The translations under genes and the position numbers were made by a program. From NCBI RefSeq assembly GCF_027853245.1, contig NZ_JAPTZM010000003.1: a DNA stretch of 64,000 nucleotides, one strand, 5' to 3'. The notes beneath the pieces were generated by a model. It worked only from the letters and a program-made list of their open reading frames with translations. It had not been told where the DNA came from and searched no databases. Source of the stretch: Atlantibacter subterraneus. Lineage in GTDB: Bacteria > Pseudomonadota > Gammaproteobacteria > Enterobacterales > Enterobacteriaceae. Positions 16,927-27,200 of the stretch are shown one piece after another (position 1 is the first letter of the stretch; each line of letters opens with the position of its first letter).

Positions 16927-17352
16927 ATGAGCAACATTACCATCTATCACAACCCGGCCTGTGGCACCTCACGCAACACGCTGGAGATGATCCGTAACAG
17001 CGGCAACGAACCGACGATAATTCATTATCTCGATACGCCACCCACCCGTGATGAGCTGATTAAACTTATTTCAGATATGGGAATTACGGTGCGTGCATTA
17101 CTGCGTAAGAATGTTGAGCCTTATGAACACCTGGGTCTTGATGAAGAGAAATTTAGTGATGAGCAGTTGATTGATTTCATGCTTCAACATGCGATCCTGA
17201 TTAATCGGCCGGTTGTCGTTACGCCGCTTGGCACTCGTCTTTGCCGCCCTTCAGAAATAGTGCTGGATATTCTACCGGAAGGCCAGAAAGGAGCGTTTAC
17301 CAAAGAGGATGGCGAGAAGGTCATTGACGAAACGGGGAAGCGGATTAAGTAA
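16927..17352 (+). CDS. arsC: ArsC glutaredoxin-dependent arsenate reductase
   Basis: 141 residues with the catalytic Cys12 in YHNPACGTSRNTL and the later LINRPVVVTPLGTRLCRP loop that supplies anion-binding arginines. It reduces As(V) to As(III) with glutathione/glutaredoxin so that ArsB can export it. Last gene of arsRBC, 12 bases behind arsB, followed by a terminator. Full length. Confidence 0.96.
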   Translation: MSNITIYHNPACGTSRNTLEMIRNSGNEPTIIHYLDTPPTRDELIKLISDMGITVRALLRKNVEPYEHLGLDEEKFSDEQLIDFMLQHAILINRPVVVTPLGTRLCRPSEIVLDILPEGQKGAFTKEDGEKVIDETGKRIK

Positions 17353-17370
17353 TCTGCCCACTTCAAAATA

Positions 17371-17407
17371 TCGGACGCCTGTTTACGCTATGCGGGCATC
17401 CGATTTT
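17371..17407 (+). terminator. arsRBC terminator
   Basis: An imperfect stem (TCGGACGCCTG / CGGGCATCCGA, one C-A mismatch and one G-T pair) with an 11-base loop is followed by TTTT. It lies 18 bases after arsC. Confidence 0.75.
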
Positions 17408-17459
17408 CGCTCATATGGGACAACCATAATCACATCTCCTAACCCAAAGGAGAATGAGC

Positions 17460-18062
17460 ATGACAACATCCCCCTGGAACAAAGGCCGTATTATTGGCCA
17501 GAAACGGCCTCTTCAGATCTCTCATATCTGGGGAATCCGTATCAGACTTGAGATGGAAGGAAAAGTACGCGATTTAGCTCTGTTTAACATGGCTCTGGAC
17601 AGTAAACTTCGGGGCTGTGATCTGGTTAAGCTAAAAGTTTCTGATGTGGCCTATGGGCACTCTGTTTCGGGCAGAGCGACAGTGCTGCAGCAAAAAACGG
17701 GAAGCCCCGTTCAGTTTGAACTGACTAAGGGAACCAGAGAGGCTGTAGCAGCATGGATCAAAATGGCTCATCTACGTAGTAGCGACTATCTGTTCCAGTC
17801 CCGCGTCGGTTCTTCACGACATATCTCAACCAGGCAATATAACCGTATTTTTCATGGATGGATTGATAAGCTAGGTCTCGACGAGACTCTGTACAGTACG
17901 CATTCTATGCGAAGAACCAAGCCATATCTGATCTATAAAAAAACGAAGAATCTTCGAGTGATCCAGCTATTGTTAGGTCACAAAAAAATTGAAAGTACAG
18001 TCCTTTATCTCGGTATTGAAGTGGATGATGCCCTGGAGATATCTGAGTCTATTGAAGTTTAA
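17460..18062 (+). CDS. short tyrosine recombinase (catalytic domain only)
   Basis: 200 residues, lacking the N-terminal core-binding half of standard integrases. Catalytic-domain features are present: ALFNMALDSKLRGCDLVKLKV around the first arginine, HSMRRTKPYLIYK with the H-x-x-R box, LLLGHKKIESTVLYL with the final His and the nucleophilic Tyr. Short recombinases of this type are recurrent beside resistance genes in Enterobacteriaceae. The start ATG 17460 has AAGGAG at 7-base spacing; an ATG at 17454 is too close to it. It may mobilise the arsenic module; no att site for it was recognised. Confidence 0.85.
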   Translation: MTTSPWNKGRIIGQKRPLQISHIWGIRIRLEMEGKVRDLALFNMALDSKLRGCDLVKLKVSDVAYGHSVSGRATVLQQKTGSPVQFELTKGTREAVAAWIKMAHLRSSDYLFQSRVGSSRHISTRQYNRIFHGWIDKLGLDETLYSTHSMRRTKPYLIYKKTKNLRVIQLLLGHKKIESTVLYLGIEVDDALEISESIEV

Positions 18063-18069
18063 TTTGTGA

Positions 18070-18090
18070 GGGCTGCAACAGCAGCCCTTT
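18070..18090 (+). terminator. hairpin after the short recombinase
   Basis: A perfect 7-bp stem (GGGCTGC / GCAGCCC) with loop AACA is followed by only three T residues. A modest terminator, 7 bases after the recombinase stop. Confidence 0.6.
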
Positions 18091-18107
18091 GCCAGAAGCG
18101 GAATTTT
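18087..18107 (+). repeat. module-border motif copy 2
   Basis: CTTTGCCAGAAGCGGAATTT, a relative of the copies at 14418, 32065 and 41106 that lacks the internal TG. It overlaps the right foot of the recombinase terminator, at the end of the arsenic/recombinase module. Confidence 0.4.
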
Positions 18108-18143
18108 ATTACATCTCTATTGAATTTGTTAATGCTGAGCAGG

Positions 18144-18402
18144 TCAATACATGCAGGAAGTTCCGGCTGTTTCTTTGAAGTTAACGAACCAAGTAGAGTA
18201 AGCGTCGACGCGGAAATCGTCTTTGGAAAAAGCTAAGGCATTGACCAGAATTTTTTGATCAATACATAAAGTTAGGGCGGTTTCGAATGTGTGGTTGTAT
18301 TCTTTACGAATTGCTCCTGCGGCAAGGTTTCTGGGCGGCGATGAACCAAATACGAACATTAGAAAAGAAAAGACGATATTTACCGTTGCTATTTCCCTTC
18401 AT
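18144..18402 (-). pseudogene. small unknown protein gene, probably frameshifted
   Basis: On the minus strand an ATG at 18402, overlapping the end of the upstream small gene, opens MKGNSNGKYRLFFS. One base shift near 18360 joins it to a second frame beginning MFVFGSSPP and running to 18144 (TALTLCIDQKILVNALAFSK, then STWFVNFKETAGTSCMY). The joined product would be about 85 residues with a short hydrophobic lead. No family recognised. It is either one frameshifted gene or just the 71-residue downstream part starting at 18359. Confidence 0.3.
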
Positions 18403-18577
18403 TTTCAAAGCACAGTAAATCAAAAATTAATTCCATATTGTTACTTTTTAGAATGTCAACATCTTTATATATTTTTTCAGACGCCCCTCCTTCATCTTCC
18501 CATTCGTTAATGGAATACTGCCATTCTTCTTGCATCAACCTGACATCTGCAGTTGGGATCTCTAAATAAGTTAGCAT
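18389..18577 (-). CDS. small acidic protein of unknown function
   Basis: 62 residues, strongly acidic (QEEWQYSINEWEDEGGASEK). The ATG is preceded by CGGAG at proper spacing. Upstream on the same strand is the perfect palindrome TAGGGTACCCTA. It overlaps the following frameshifted gene by 14 bases, suggesting a two-gene unit. Size, charge and coupling recall immunity or antitoxin proteins, but nothing identifies it; I do not assign a function. Confidence 0.45.
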   Translation of the reverse strand: MLTYLEIPTADVRLMQEEWQYSINEWEDEGGASEKIYKDVDILKSNNMELIFDLLCFENEGK

Positions 18578-18618
18578 AGTCTACTCCGGCATCCTATCTT
18601 TATGAGGTTTTAATAGTA

Positions 18619-18630
18619 TAGGGTACCCTA
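18619..18630. promoter_or_regulatory. perfect palindrome, candidate operator
   Basis: TAGGGTACCCTA is a perfect 12-bp palindrome 42 bases upstream of the small acidic gene, in a region that should hold its promoter. It could bind a dimeric repressor. No regulator for it is evident nearby. Confidence 0.35.
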
Positions 18631-18786
18631 CACTGTAACGCCGATTAGGTTTGCATATACTCATTAAATATATAAAAAAGCACTGTAAGAAAATAATAAT
18701 CTAAGTCGTGTTATTTAGCTGCAACTTTTTATTTTCCTAAGGGTGTTGACTATACTTAAATAAATAATTTCAAACCGGAGAGTGCC

Positions 18787-18981
18787 ATGTTTAACCATTC
18801 ACCTGAAAAGTCTGAAAATGAATTTAAGGAAACAGTAAAAGAATACGCTACTAAAACCGATGATGCGTTACGTAGTGGGGCTAACAGCATGAAGAATAAA
18901 GTTGAGTCATATCCTGCGACAAGTATTCTCATAGCAGTCGGTATAGGCTTCGCTTTAGGTTTTATCTCAGGAAGAAGATGA
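18787..18981 (+). CDS. DUF883 (ElaB/YqjD-like) membrane-anchored protein
   Basis: 64 residues: a charged helical N-terminal part (ENEFKETVKEYATKTDDALRSG) and a C-terminal anchor with the glycine-rich ending ATSILIAVGIGFALGFISGRR, the DUF883 hallmark. E. coli relatives YqjD, ElaB and YgaM sit on the inner membrane, bind ribosomes through the N-terminus and are induced in stationary phase. This copy is shorter than those (about 100 residues). CCGGAG lies before the ATG. An accessory paralogue in a stress-flavoured cargo region. Confidence 0.8.
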   Translation: MFNHSPEKSENEFKETVKEYATKTDDALRSGANSMKNKVESYPATSILIAVGIGFALGFISGRR

Positions 18982-19013
18982 TTATCTTCGAGATGAAATT
19001 TAACTGTATCTCC

Positions 19014-19199
19014 TTACTTCATGAGTGCATTATTTAACAAAAATAAGATAAGTATTGAAAATATTATAGTCATTAAAGAAATCACCAATTTGTAAAAAGT
19101 GAAATCCTCCTTAAAAGAAGCACCGAACTCGGAAAGGAAGTAACTAACCATTATAGTTGCCAGACATATTGCTGGACTAAATATATAACAATCTTTCAA
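19014..19199 (-). CDS. possible small two-helix membrane protein
   Basis: 61 residues from TTG 19199, or a shorter product from the internal ATG (MVSYFLSEFG). Two hydrophobic stretches (ICLATIMVSYFL and LVISLMTIIFSILILFLL) flank a polar loop. No family recognised and no good Shine-Dalgarno, so coding is uncertain; the surrounding sequence is AT-rich, in which hydrophobic open frames arise by chance. Confidence 0.3.
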   Translation of the reverse strand: MKDCYIFSPAICLATIMVSYFLSEFGASFKEDFTFYKLVISLMTIIFSILILFLLNNALMK

Positions 19200-19503
19200 T
19201 AATTCTTACAAAACAAGAAGCATAAAACATCCAGAGAAAAATCCTCTGCTGCATCGCTTGATGCTTATGAATATGATGCCGATGCCTCCCGGTAAGCCTT
19301 TGGGTATCCCTATGACCCGCTGCTTCGTTCGTGCATGATGAACATTCCATTAGAAAATTCATCAGGTTAATTTGCCCTGCCGCTCAGAAGGATTCATCAT
19401 AAAAGGCAAAATAGCATGAAGGGAGGTAGAGGGCCATCTGTATTTTGTCAATGCACATAGTGTGACTTCCTGATTTGACAGCGATTTTTAAAAGAATGTG
19501 TTG
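19200..19503. other. intergenic, no credible gene
   Basis: About 300 bases with only short open frames and no recognisable protein similarity. It runs up to the minus-strand terminator at 19504. Confidence 0.4.
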
Positions 19504-19529
19504 AAAAAAAAGCCTGCGGTTAGCAGGCT
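19504..19529 (-). terminator. terminator for the minus-strand gene at 19620
   Basis: A perfect 7-bp stem (AGCCTGC / GCAGGCT, 19511-19529) is followed on the minus strand by a run of T residues (A7 at 19504-19510 on the plus strand). It is well placed to end transcription of the broken gene at 19620-19847. Confidence 0.8.
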
Positions 19530-19619
19530 ATAAAGTTTTTTTACTTATTTTTTTTGTTTGTATCTTATAAATAGGGTAGGTACGCAATTAAACATGAAGC
19601 AGAGAAGGTAATGAAACTG

Positions 19620-19847
19620 CTATAAATATTTCCTGGCCGCATCAAATATCTCCTGTGACGTTAACTCCCTGTCAGTAGCCACGTAAACAATGCCATGATC
19701 GCCAGTTAAGGAAGGAAAACCTGCAGACATAATCCGAAGATGTGTTTATTCACCGTTTGGATATTCCTGCCTGATAGAGGATATACCTTCCAGAACGGTC
19801 ATGACTTTACAGGATTCAGCATTAAAGAAAACAAGGACTTTAATCAT
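19620..19847 (-). pseudogene. 75-codon gene of unknown function interrupted by an in-frame stop
   Basis: From ATG 19847, with AGGA upstream, the frame reads MIKVLVFFNAESCKVMTVLE and continues to residue 33 (YPNGE), meets TAA at 19746-19748, then runs on in the same frame (THLRIMSAGFPSLTGDHGIV, ending TSQEIFDAARKYL). Protein-like composition on both sides of the stop plus a terminator downstream indicate a single small gene with a nonsense mutation. The first 33 residues resemble a thioredoxin-like beta-alpha start, but no family is recognised. Re-initiation at the internal ATG (codon 40) cannot be excluded. Confidence 0.5.
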
Positions 19848-20147
19848 ATTCTATTATCCTGTTCTCTCGTGGGTGTTAGCTGGCAGATGCCATTAAGGTC
19901 AAAGCCATTACGTGGTTCTTTCGGAGATAGCCTCGCTCATTACGCACTTCTTATTTAACAAGCAGTTAGTTTGTGCTTTTAAAATTTTTATGCAGTAGTC
20001 CTGCACTTCATTACATCGGTCAGCACACTCATAATTGTGAAGAATATGCTGATCAGATATTAAGAATAAACGATTTTTCACTGATTTAAGTTATGGGGCT
20101 GTCTACTCAGGGATAATCCTTCATCGTTATCGCAGACCCACATTGAT

Positions 20148-20366
20148 TTATTTATCGCAAAGTATTACGTTTGCAGCAGCAGGACCTTTGTCTCCGATCT
20201 GAATGGCGAATTCAACTTTCTGTCCTTCAAATAAAGTTTTAAAGTTGTCGCCATTAAGCGCAGAAAAATGGACAACGATATCTTTGCTGCCATCAAGAGG
20301 AGAGATGAAGCCAAAACCTTTGTCTTCGTTAAACCATTTTACCAGGCCTGTAATTCTAGAGGTCAT
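20148..20366 (-). CDS. CspA-family cold shock protein
   Basis: 72-residue single-domain RNA chaperone with intact RNP1 (KGFGFI, preceded by VKWFNEDKG) and an RNP2-like segment (VVHFSAL). These bind single-stranded RNA/DNA and melt structures at low temperature. The sequence is diverged from chromosomal CspA-E (SRITGLVKWFNEDKG; TLFEGQKVEF), so it is an accessory paralogue. It is divergent from the CspH-like gene with 266 bp between them, long enough for cold-shock 5' leaders. Confidence 0.92.
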   Translation of the reverse strand: MTSRITGLVKWFNEDKGFGFISPLDGSKDIVVHFSALNGDNFKTLFEGQKVEFAIQIGDKGPAAANVILCDK

Positions 20367-20632
20367 ACTGACTCCTGTTATACATCATTGTATTGATAGT
20401 AAATGTATGGACTCAAAAAGAGGGGATATCAACGATAGCGCCTGGTAATGAGAACTGCCCGGAAAATTTCTAACTTTCATTAGTACATCGAACTGATGGG
20501 ATTCATTAAGGCACAGGGAATCAATATAAGCAAATTATCTTTTAGCCGTCCAGAGGTCCTGTAGGGAAAATAAAAGTGGCTGAATGCCATTTTCAATGTA
20601 TAGTCTTTACGTGTTTTCAATAAGGAATTGAC

Positions 20633-20845
20633 TTGTCCCATAAAATGACAGGAATTGTCAAAAGCTTTGATATTCTTAGTGGTAAAGGCCTCATCATCCC
20701 ATCTGATGGACGAAAAGACGTTCTGCTTCACATTTCAGCCGTTAACTCCCGCGAATCAGAATTACTCATCCCTGGAAGCCGCATAGAGTTTTGCCGGATA
20801 AACGGTCTCAGGGGGCCTGTGGCTGCGAACATTTATCTTTCCTGA
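20633..20845 (+). CDS. cspH: CspH-like cold shock domain protein, TTG start
   Basis: 70 residues closely resembling E. coli CspH (KMTGIVKSFD; KGLIIPSDGRKDV; LIPGSRIEFCRINGLRGP; ending AANIYLS). As in CspH, RNP1 is degenerate (KGLII instead of KGFGF), so RNA binding is probably altered. Alignment with CspH places the first residue at TTG 20633, which has AAGGA at 6-base spacing; the next ATG (20645) would remove the conserved MSxK start. Part of a cold-linked gene group. Confidence 0.85.
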   Translation: MSHKMTGIVKSFDILSGKGLIIPSDGRKDVLLHISAVNSRESELLIPGSRIEFCRINGLRGPVAANIYLS

Positions 20846-20926
20846 TTTTCAGTGTGTCAAAATAGATAGATTAAAACTTAACCACATATGGTACGGTGAA
20901 GCTCATTCATTGAAAGGTTAATGGTT

Positions 20927-21091
20927 ATGTCTGTTATCAATTACGCAATGAAATTCTTCAGCAGTGCGTCTACTGCCACAGCTGCCTGTCCTGTTTGTGG
21001 CTTAAAATCAGTACAACCGTTGTCAAAAATCCGGCTCAACCAGACCATGCTTTGCCCCGGATGTAAGGCTCTGTTTATCTCCCGACGCTAG
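20927..21091 (+). CDS. 54-residue zinc-ribbon miniprotein
   Basis: Too short to stand out as an open frame, but coding features are good: GAAAGG upstream of ATG 20927 and two knuckles, CPVCG at residues 21-25 and CPGCK at 43-47, spaced like a zinc ribbon. The tail is LFISRR. It resembles the 58-residue protein at 30236 on the other side of the glucan synthase gene (CPVC and CPAC with the same following GLLF/KALF pattern). Probably a small nucleic-acid or partner-binding zinc protein; function unknown. Confidence 0.6.
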   Translation: MSVINYAMKFFSSASTATAACPVCGLKSVQPLSKIRLNQTMLCPGCKALFISRR

Positions 21092-21246
21092 CTCGACCAA
21101 AACCGCAGAACAGAGCTCATGTCCTATACTTATGTTAGATTCCGGCAGCTGTTAAATCCCTGATGCCTGACGCCCATCCTGAGAGAACGTTTCTGAACTG
21201 ATTTCGCAACTGCTCCTGCGCGCTAACGTCGCATCAGAGCAATGCT

Positions 21247-24200
21247 ATGAAAATGATCCCCAGAGCGTGGTTTAACCGCTCCCGTATACTGATGAATGCT
21301 GCCGAAAACATAACGTTTTCGGCGAACGATCCTGCCGGTGAAAGCTCGCCGCGGTCAGAACTCTTTTCGACCGTCCAGATGGAACGCTACGGCCAGAAGC
21401 TGGCGCGGACTCATAAAGTATCACCGGATAAGCATCCTTATTATCTTCTGAAACGGCTTGGCGACAATGAGGCCGTCATTACCCAAAACTGCTATGAGCT
21501 TAACGCGGGTAAAAAGACCAGTATCATGCCCGCCGGTGAATGGCTGCTGGACAATTATTATCTGATTGAGGAACAAATCCGCACTGTCCGCCAGCATCTG
21601 CCGAAAAGCTTTGGCAAAGGTCTTCCGTCGCTGGTATCGCCGCTGAATTGCCCACGAATTTATCATATTGCATCAGAGGCTATTGCTCACGGCGATGGCC
21701 GCTGGGATACCGCCAGCCTGACCAGCTATCTCACTGCCTATCAACAGGTGACGCCGCTGACGCTGGGTGAAGTCTGGGCGTTACCGGGAATGCTGCGCCT
21801 GGCGCTGATTGAAAATCTTCGTCGTATCAGTATGGAAGTGATAAAAGCGCAGCAAGACAGAAACCTTGCCGATACGTGGATAACAAGGATTGTCGAATGC
21901 GCAGAGAGTGCGCCTGGTGATTTAATCATGGTGGTTGCCGATATGGCGCGCTCCCGGCCTCCGTTAACCAGTGCGTTTGTCGCAGAGCTGGTGCGGCGCC
22001 TGCAGGGGCATGGCAACGCGCTGTCGTTACCTCTGACCTGGGTTGATCAGTGCCTTCGGGAACAGGGGATCACCACTGACGTTCTCATACATAGTTTCAA
22101 TCAGCAGCTTGCCGCCAGCCAGCTGTCCGTAAGTAACAGCATTGCGGGCCTGCGATTATTGAGTGAAACGGACTGGGCTGATTTCGCCGAAACGATAAGC
22201 GTTGTCGAACAGACATTACGCAATGATCCTGCCGGCATCTATCCCCGGATGCACTTCAATACCCGGGATCATTACCGGCACGTAGTTGAGGTTCTGGCCA
22301 GAGACAGCGGTCTCAGCGAGCCTGAGGTTGCAGAGAAAGTGCTGGCGTTTTCAGAGGAAAAAGCGCCCGATACACCGGAACATCATGTTGGTTATTATCT
22401 TTCGGGCGAAGGTCGACAGGCGCTGGATATTCATCTCCTGGCAGACGCCTCAAGGCTCCTACGCTTGCGTCACAGTTTCAACAGAATAACCCTGCTGTCA
22501 TGGATTGGAAGCCTGACGCTGCTGACAACCGCAGCGACCGCAGCAATATTGCACGAAACCGCCATGCAGGGCACAGACTGGCTGTTGATCGCGGTGATAT
22601 TGCCTCTGATTATCGCTTTGACTCAGTTAATGAGCGATTTACTCAGTGATGCAACCACCCGTTTTCGCGTTCCTCGACCCTTGCCGGGGATGGATTTTTC
22701 AGCCGGGATTCCCGCTGACAGTGCCACCATGTTAGTCATTCCCTGCATGTTGACCAGCCACGAAAGTTTCAGCCAGCTCCTCACCAGTCTTGAAGTCTGC
22801 TGGTTAGGGAATGAAAACGAAAATCTCAGGTTCGCGCTGCTCACTGATTTTGCTGATTCTGAAAATGAACCCTCGCCGGAAAGTCACGCGCTGCTCAGAC
22901 AGGCTATCGCCGATACGCAGGCGCTTAATCGCCGCTACCCCTCCGGCCGACCACGTTTTTATCTGTTACATCGCCAGCCTGAATGGAACCCATTGGAAGG
23001 AGCGTGGATGGGCTATGAACGCAAGCGGGGAAAACTGGCGTTACTGAACAGCTGGTTGCGCCATCCCGGAACGCAATTCGTCAGCGTTGCAGAGATGCCT
23101 GCCCACCTTTTACCGGGTCACATAAAATACGTCATTACACTGGACAGCGATACGGTGCTCCCGCGCGATACGGCACACAAACTCGTCGCGACGATGGCGC
23201 ATCCGCTGAATACGCCTGAGTATGATCCGGTACGCCAGAGGGTTGTCAAAGGATTCGGTATTTTACAGCCCGGTCTTGCGGAGGAGATACCACGCAACGG
23301 TCAGGGGCGTTACGCAGCCCTGCGCAGCAGCGTACCGGGCAATAACCCTTATTCGATGATGTCTTCGGATATTTATCAGGATCTCTTTGGGGAAGGCTCG
23401 TTTGTGGGCAAAGGGATTTACGATGTTGATATTTTTATGCAGGCCACTACCAACATCTGCCCGGAAAATCTGGTACTCAGCCATGACCTACTCGAAGGAT
23501 GCTATGCCCGTTCGGGTCTGCTGAGTGAAGTGTTACTCTACGAACAATATCCCAATAATTATCTGTCGGATGTTGCACGACGTTCACGCTGGATCCGGGG
23601 TGACTGGCAACTGCTTAACTGGCTAAAACCACGCGTCAGAAAAGCCGATGGAACCCGGGTCAGGAATCCGCTGACCGCACTTTCTTACTGGAAATTACTC
23701 GATAATCTGCGTCGCAGTCTGGTCGCCCCCTCCTTACTGGTATTGCTGTTCTTCACCCTGCTTGGGGTACCCAATCCGGTTTACTGGCTGGGCGTACTTT
23801 CGCTGATATGGCTTTTGCCAGCCATCCTCTGCATCGCCCATGACCTTCTGCATAAACCTCTGCGTCGCCGCCTGAAGCCGCATCTGTTACTGGTGGGGGC
23901 GGGCGCGCTGAAGCGTCTGTCAGGTATCAGCCTTAATTTTGCGATACTGCCGCACGAAGCCGGATATTCGCTGAAAGCGATCGCCGTGACGCTATGGCGA
24001 CTGGGGATAAGCAGGCGTCACCTCAGCCAGTGGGTCAGCCACAGCCAGGACAGCAGTCAGGCCAGACCCACTGTTGCACGTTTTTATCAGGCGATGTGGC
24101 TTAACGTTGCCGGTGGCGTGGCGCTGACAATACTGACCGGACAATTTGCCCCACAGCTGCTGGGGATTGCGTTACCGATCGGTTTGGTATGGTGTGTGGC

Positions 24201-27200
24201 ACCGCTGCTGATGAGCTGGCTGAGTCGCCAGCCCGTGCGTAAGGTTTTTTCGCCTAATCAGGAACAAAAACAGCTGTTACGCCAGACAAGCCGTGAAATC
24301 TGGGCTTTTTTTGAAACATTTGCCACAGCAAAAGAGAACTGGCTTCCACCTGATAATTATCAGGAAATACCACAACCGACGGTGGCACACCGAACTTCTC
24401 CTACCAATATTGGTCTTTCACTTATGGCTAACCTGACGGCATGGGACTTTGGCTACCTGCCTGGCGGAGAGGTGCTCCGGCGCGTGTCGCTCACGCTCGA
24501 CACGATGGATAAAATGGAGCACTACCGGGGCCATCTCTACAACTGGTATGACACCCGTACGCTGGTTCCCCTAAGTCCACGCTATATCTCCAGCGTCGAC
24601 AGCGGCAATATGGCCGGGCATTTATTGACCCTGCGTGCAGGCCTGTCCGCCATGCGTCATCAGCCTGTTTTAAGCAACCAACAGATACTGGCAGGACTGA
24701 ACGATACGCTGGATATTCTGGAAAAACAGTGGGGTAAGAACCCACCTGACAGCCTGAGACTGCTGCGCAAGCATTGCCTGAACGCGGTGTCGCTCTCTCC
24801 GCAGGCGCTTTTCAGCGAACTGAAAAGCATTCGCACCCAGTGCAACCATCTGACCAGCGCATGTCATCAGGGATCTCCTCTTCAGATGCGCTGGGCTGGA
24901 CATCTGGAGCATCAACTGGTTCAGCTTTGCCATGAGTGGTCTCTGTTGCTTGGCTGGTTGCCTGCATCCTGGAATGAACAGAAGCTGCCGACGCTGAGCG
25001 AGCTTGCCCGTCCGACATTAACCGGTACAGGAACGCCTCCGGCGTCAGTGGCGGAGCAGGCCCGAATGCGACTCAATATTATCACCGAGCTGGAACAGCG
25101 GCTGGATGAGCATGCCCGGATGGATTTCGCCTTTCTGTACAGTGAAGCAACCAGTCTGCTCAGCGTCGGTTATAACTGTGACACCAATATGCCTGACAAG
25201 AGCCACTACGATCTCCTGCCGTCTGAAATCCGCCTGACCAGTTTTCTTGCCATTGCGACTAATCAGCTGCCTCTTAAAAGCTGGTACGCGCTGGGTCGAT
25301 TGTTTACCACGATTGATAATGAAACTGCCCTGATGTCATGGAGCGGATCCATGTTTGAATATCTGATGCCGAATCTGGTGATGCCCACCTGGCCCGGCAG
25401 CCTGCTCGATGAAATGAGTCAGTCGGCGGTTATGCGCCAGATTCACTGGGGGAAAGAACGCGGGGTGCCATGGGGTGTTTCAGAGTCTGGTTATCATGCT
25501 TTTGATGTTCAGCATAATTATCAGTATCAGGCATTTGGCGTACCGGGGCTCGGTCTGCGCAGGGGACTTGCCGATGACATGGTTGTCGCTCCTTACGCCA
25601 CGCTGCTGGCGCTGATGGTTTCCCCACAGAGAGCCTGTGAGAACCTGTTCAGGCTGCAAAAAAATGGTGCACGCGGAGAATACGGTTTTTATGAAGCGCT
25701 GGACTATACCCCCTCACGTCTTGCAACCGGTCAGCTCTATGCGGTGGTACAGTCCTGGATGGCGCATCACCAGGGTATGGCATTTCAGGCGCTGGCTCAT
25801 GTGCTGCTTGATGCCCCCATGACTGAACGCTTTATGTCCAGTACGGTATTCCGGTCAGCGAGTCTGCTGTTACAGGAGCGCGTGCCGGATGCGGTCGATC
25901 TGTACAGTCCGCGCCGTCATTTTGAATCTCATGAGGGCATGGTCAAACCCGTTCGCTATGAACCCCGTATTTTCTATAGCGTGGATACCCCCGCCCCGGA
26001 TATTCAACTCCTGTCCAACGGCCATTATCATCTGATGTTGACCGCGGGCGGCGGCGGTTACAGTCGCTGGAATGATATTGCACTAACGCGCTGGCGCAGT
26101 GATACCACCCGTGATAACTGGGGAGCATTCTGCTACATCCGCGATACCCAGACGGGAGATGTGTGGAGCAATACCTGGCAACCAACAGGCTACACCAGCG
26201 GACAAGACGAGGAAGTGTTGTTCACCGATGCGGGGGCAGAATTCAGACGCAGCTTAGGGGGACTCAGCGTCAAAACTCAGGTGGTGATCTCTCCGGAGGA
26301 TGATGTTGAATTGCGACGGCTCACACTGATTCATCGTGGTCGCAAGCCTCGCTCTCTGGAGCTGACAACCTATGCTGAAGTGGTACTGGCACCTGATGCC
26401 AGCGATCTGGCACACCCGGCATTCAGCAATTTGTTTATTCAGACTGAGCTGGCTCCTGAGCGTGACGCTATTCTTTGCCACCGGCGCCCGCGTTCACCGA
26501 ATGAACCGGGCCCTTGCCTGTTTCACATGATGGTGGTGCACGGCGATAACCGACATAACGTGTCGTTTGAAACGGACAGGGCAAGGTTTATTGGACGTGG
26601 CAGAAACCCTGCGAATGCACAGGCAATAGAGACGGGAGGGATGCTAGGCAACACGTCGGGCTCGGTGCTGGATCCGATACTGGCAATTCGCAACGCCATT
26701 ATTCTGCAGCCGGGGCAGCCGGTTACGATTGATATCATTTATGGCATCAGTGAGACCCGTCAGCAGAGCCTGGCGTTGCTGGAGAAATATCGCGATTACC
26801 CTATCGCCGATCGCGTCTTTGAACTGGCCTGGTCTCACAGTCTGGTGGTATTGCGCCAGATGAACGCCAGTGAAGATGATGCCACGTTGTTCAATAGTCT
26901 CGCCAGCGCTGTGCTTTACCCTGTCCAGGAGCTGCGCGCCGAAGGCCAGGCGATCGGCCGCAACCGGCGTGGCCAGTCCGGACTGTGGGGCTGGGCAATT
27001 TCAGGGGATCTGCCGATAGTGCTGCTGAGTATAACCAGCGAGGAAAGTATCACCTCAGTGACCACACTGATTCAGGCACACCGTTACTGGAGACAGAAAG
27101 GGCTGGATGTTGATTTAGTTATCCTGAATAACAGCCCCGGCGGCTACCAGCAGGGATTACAAAATCAGATTATGGAGTTAATTTATGCCGGGTCTGAAGC

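Noticed and set aside
20480..20731. 83-codon minus-strand open frame between the cold-shock genes
   Set aside because: It overlaps the CspH-like gene antisense and lacks coding character.
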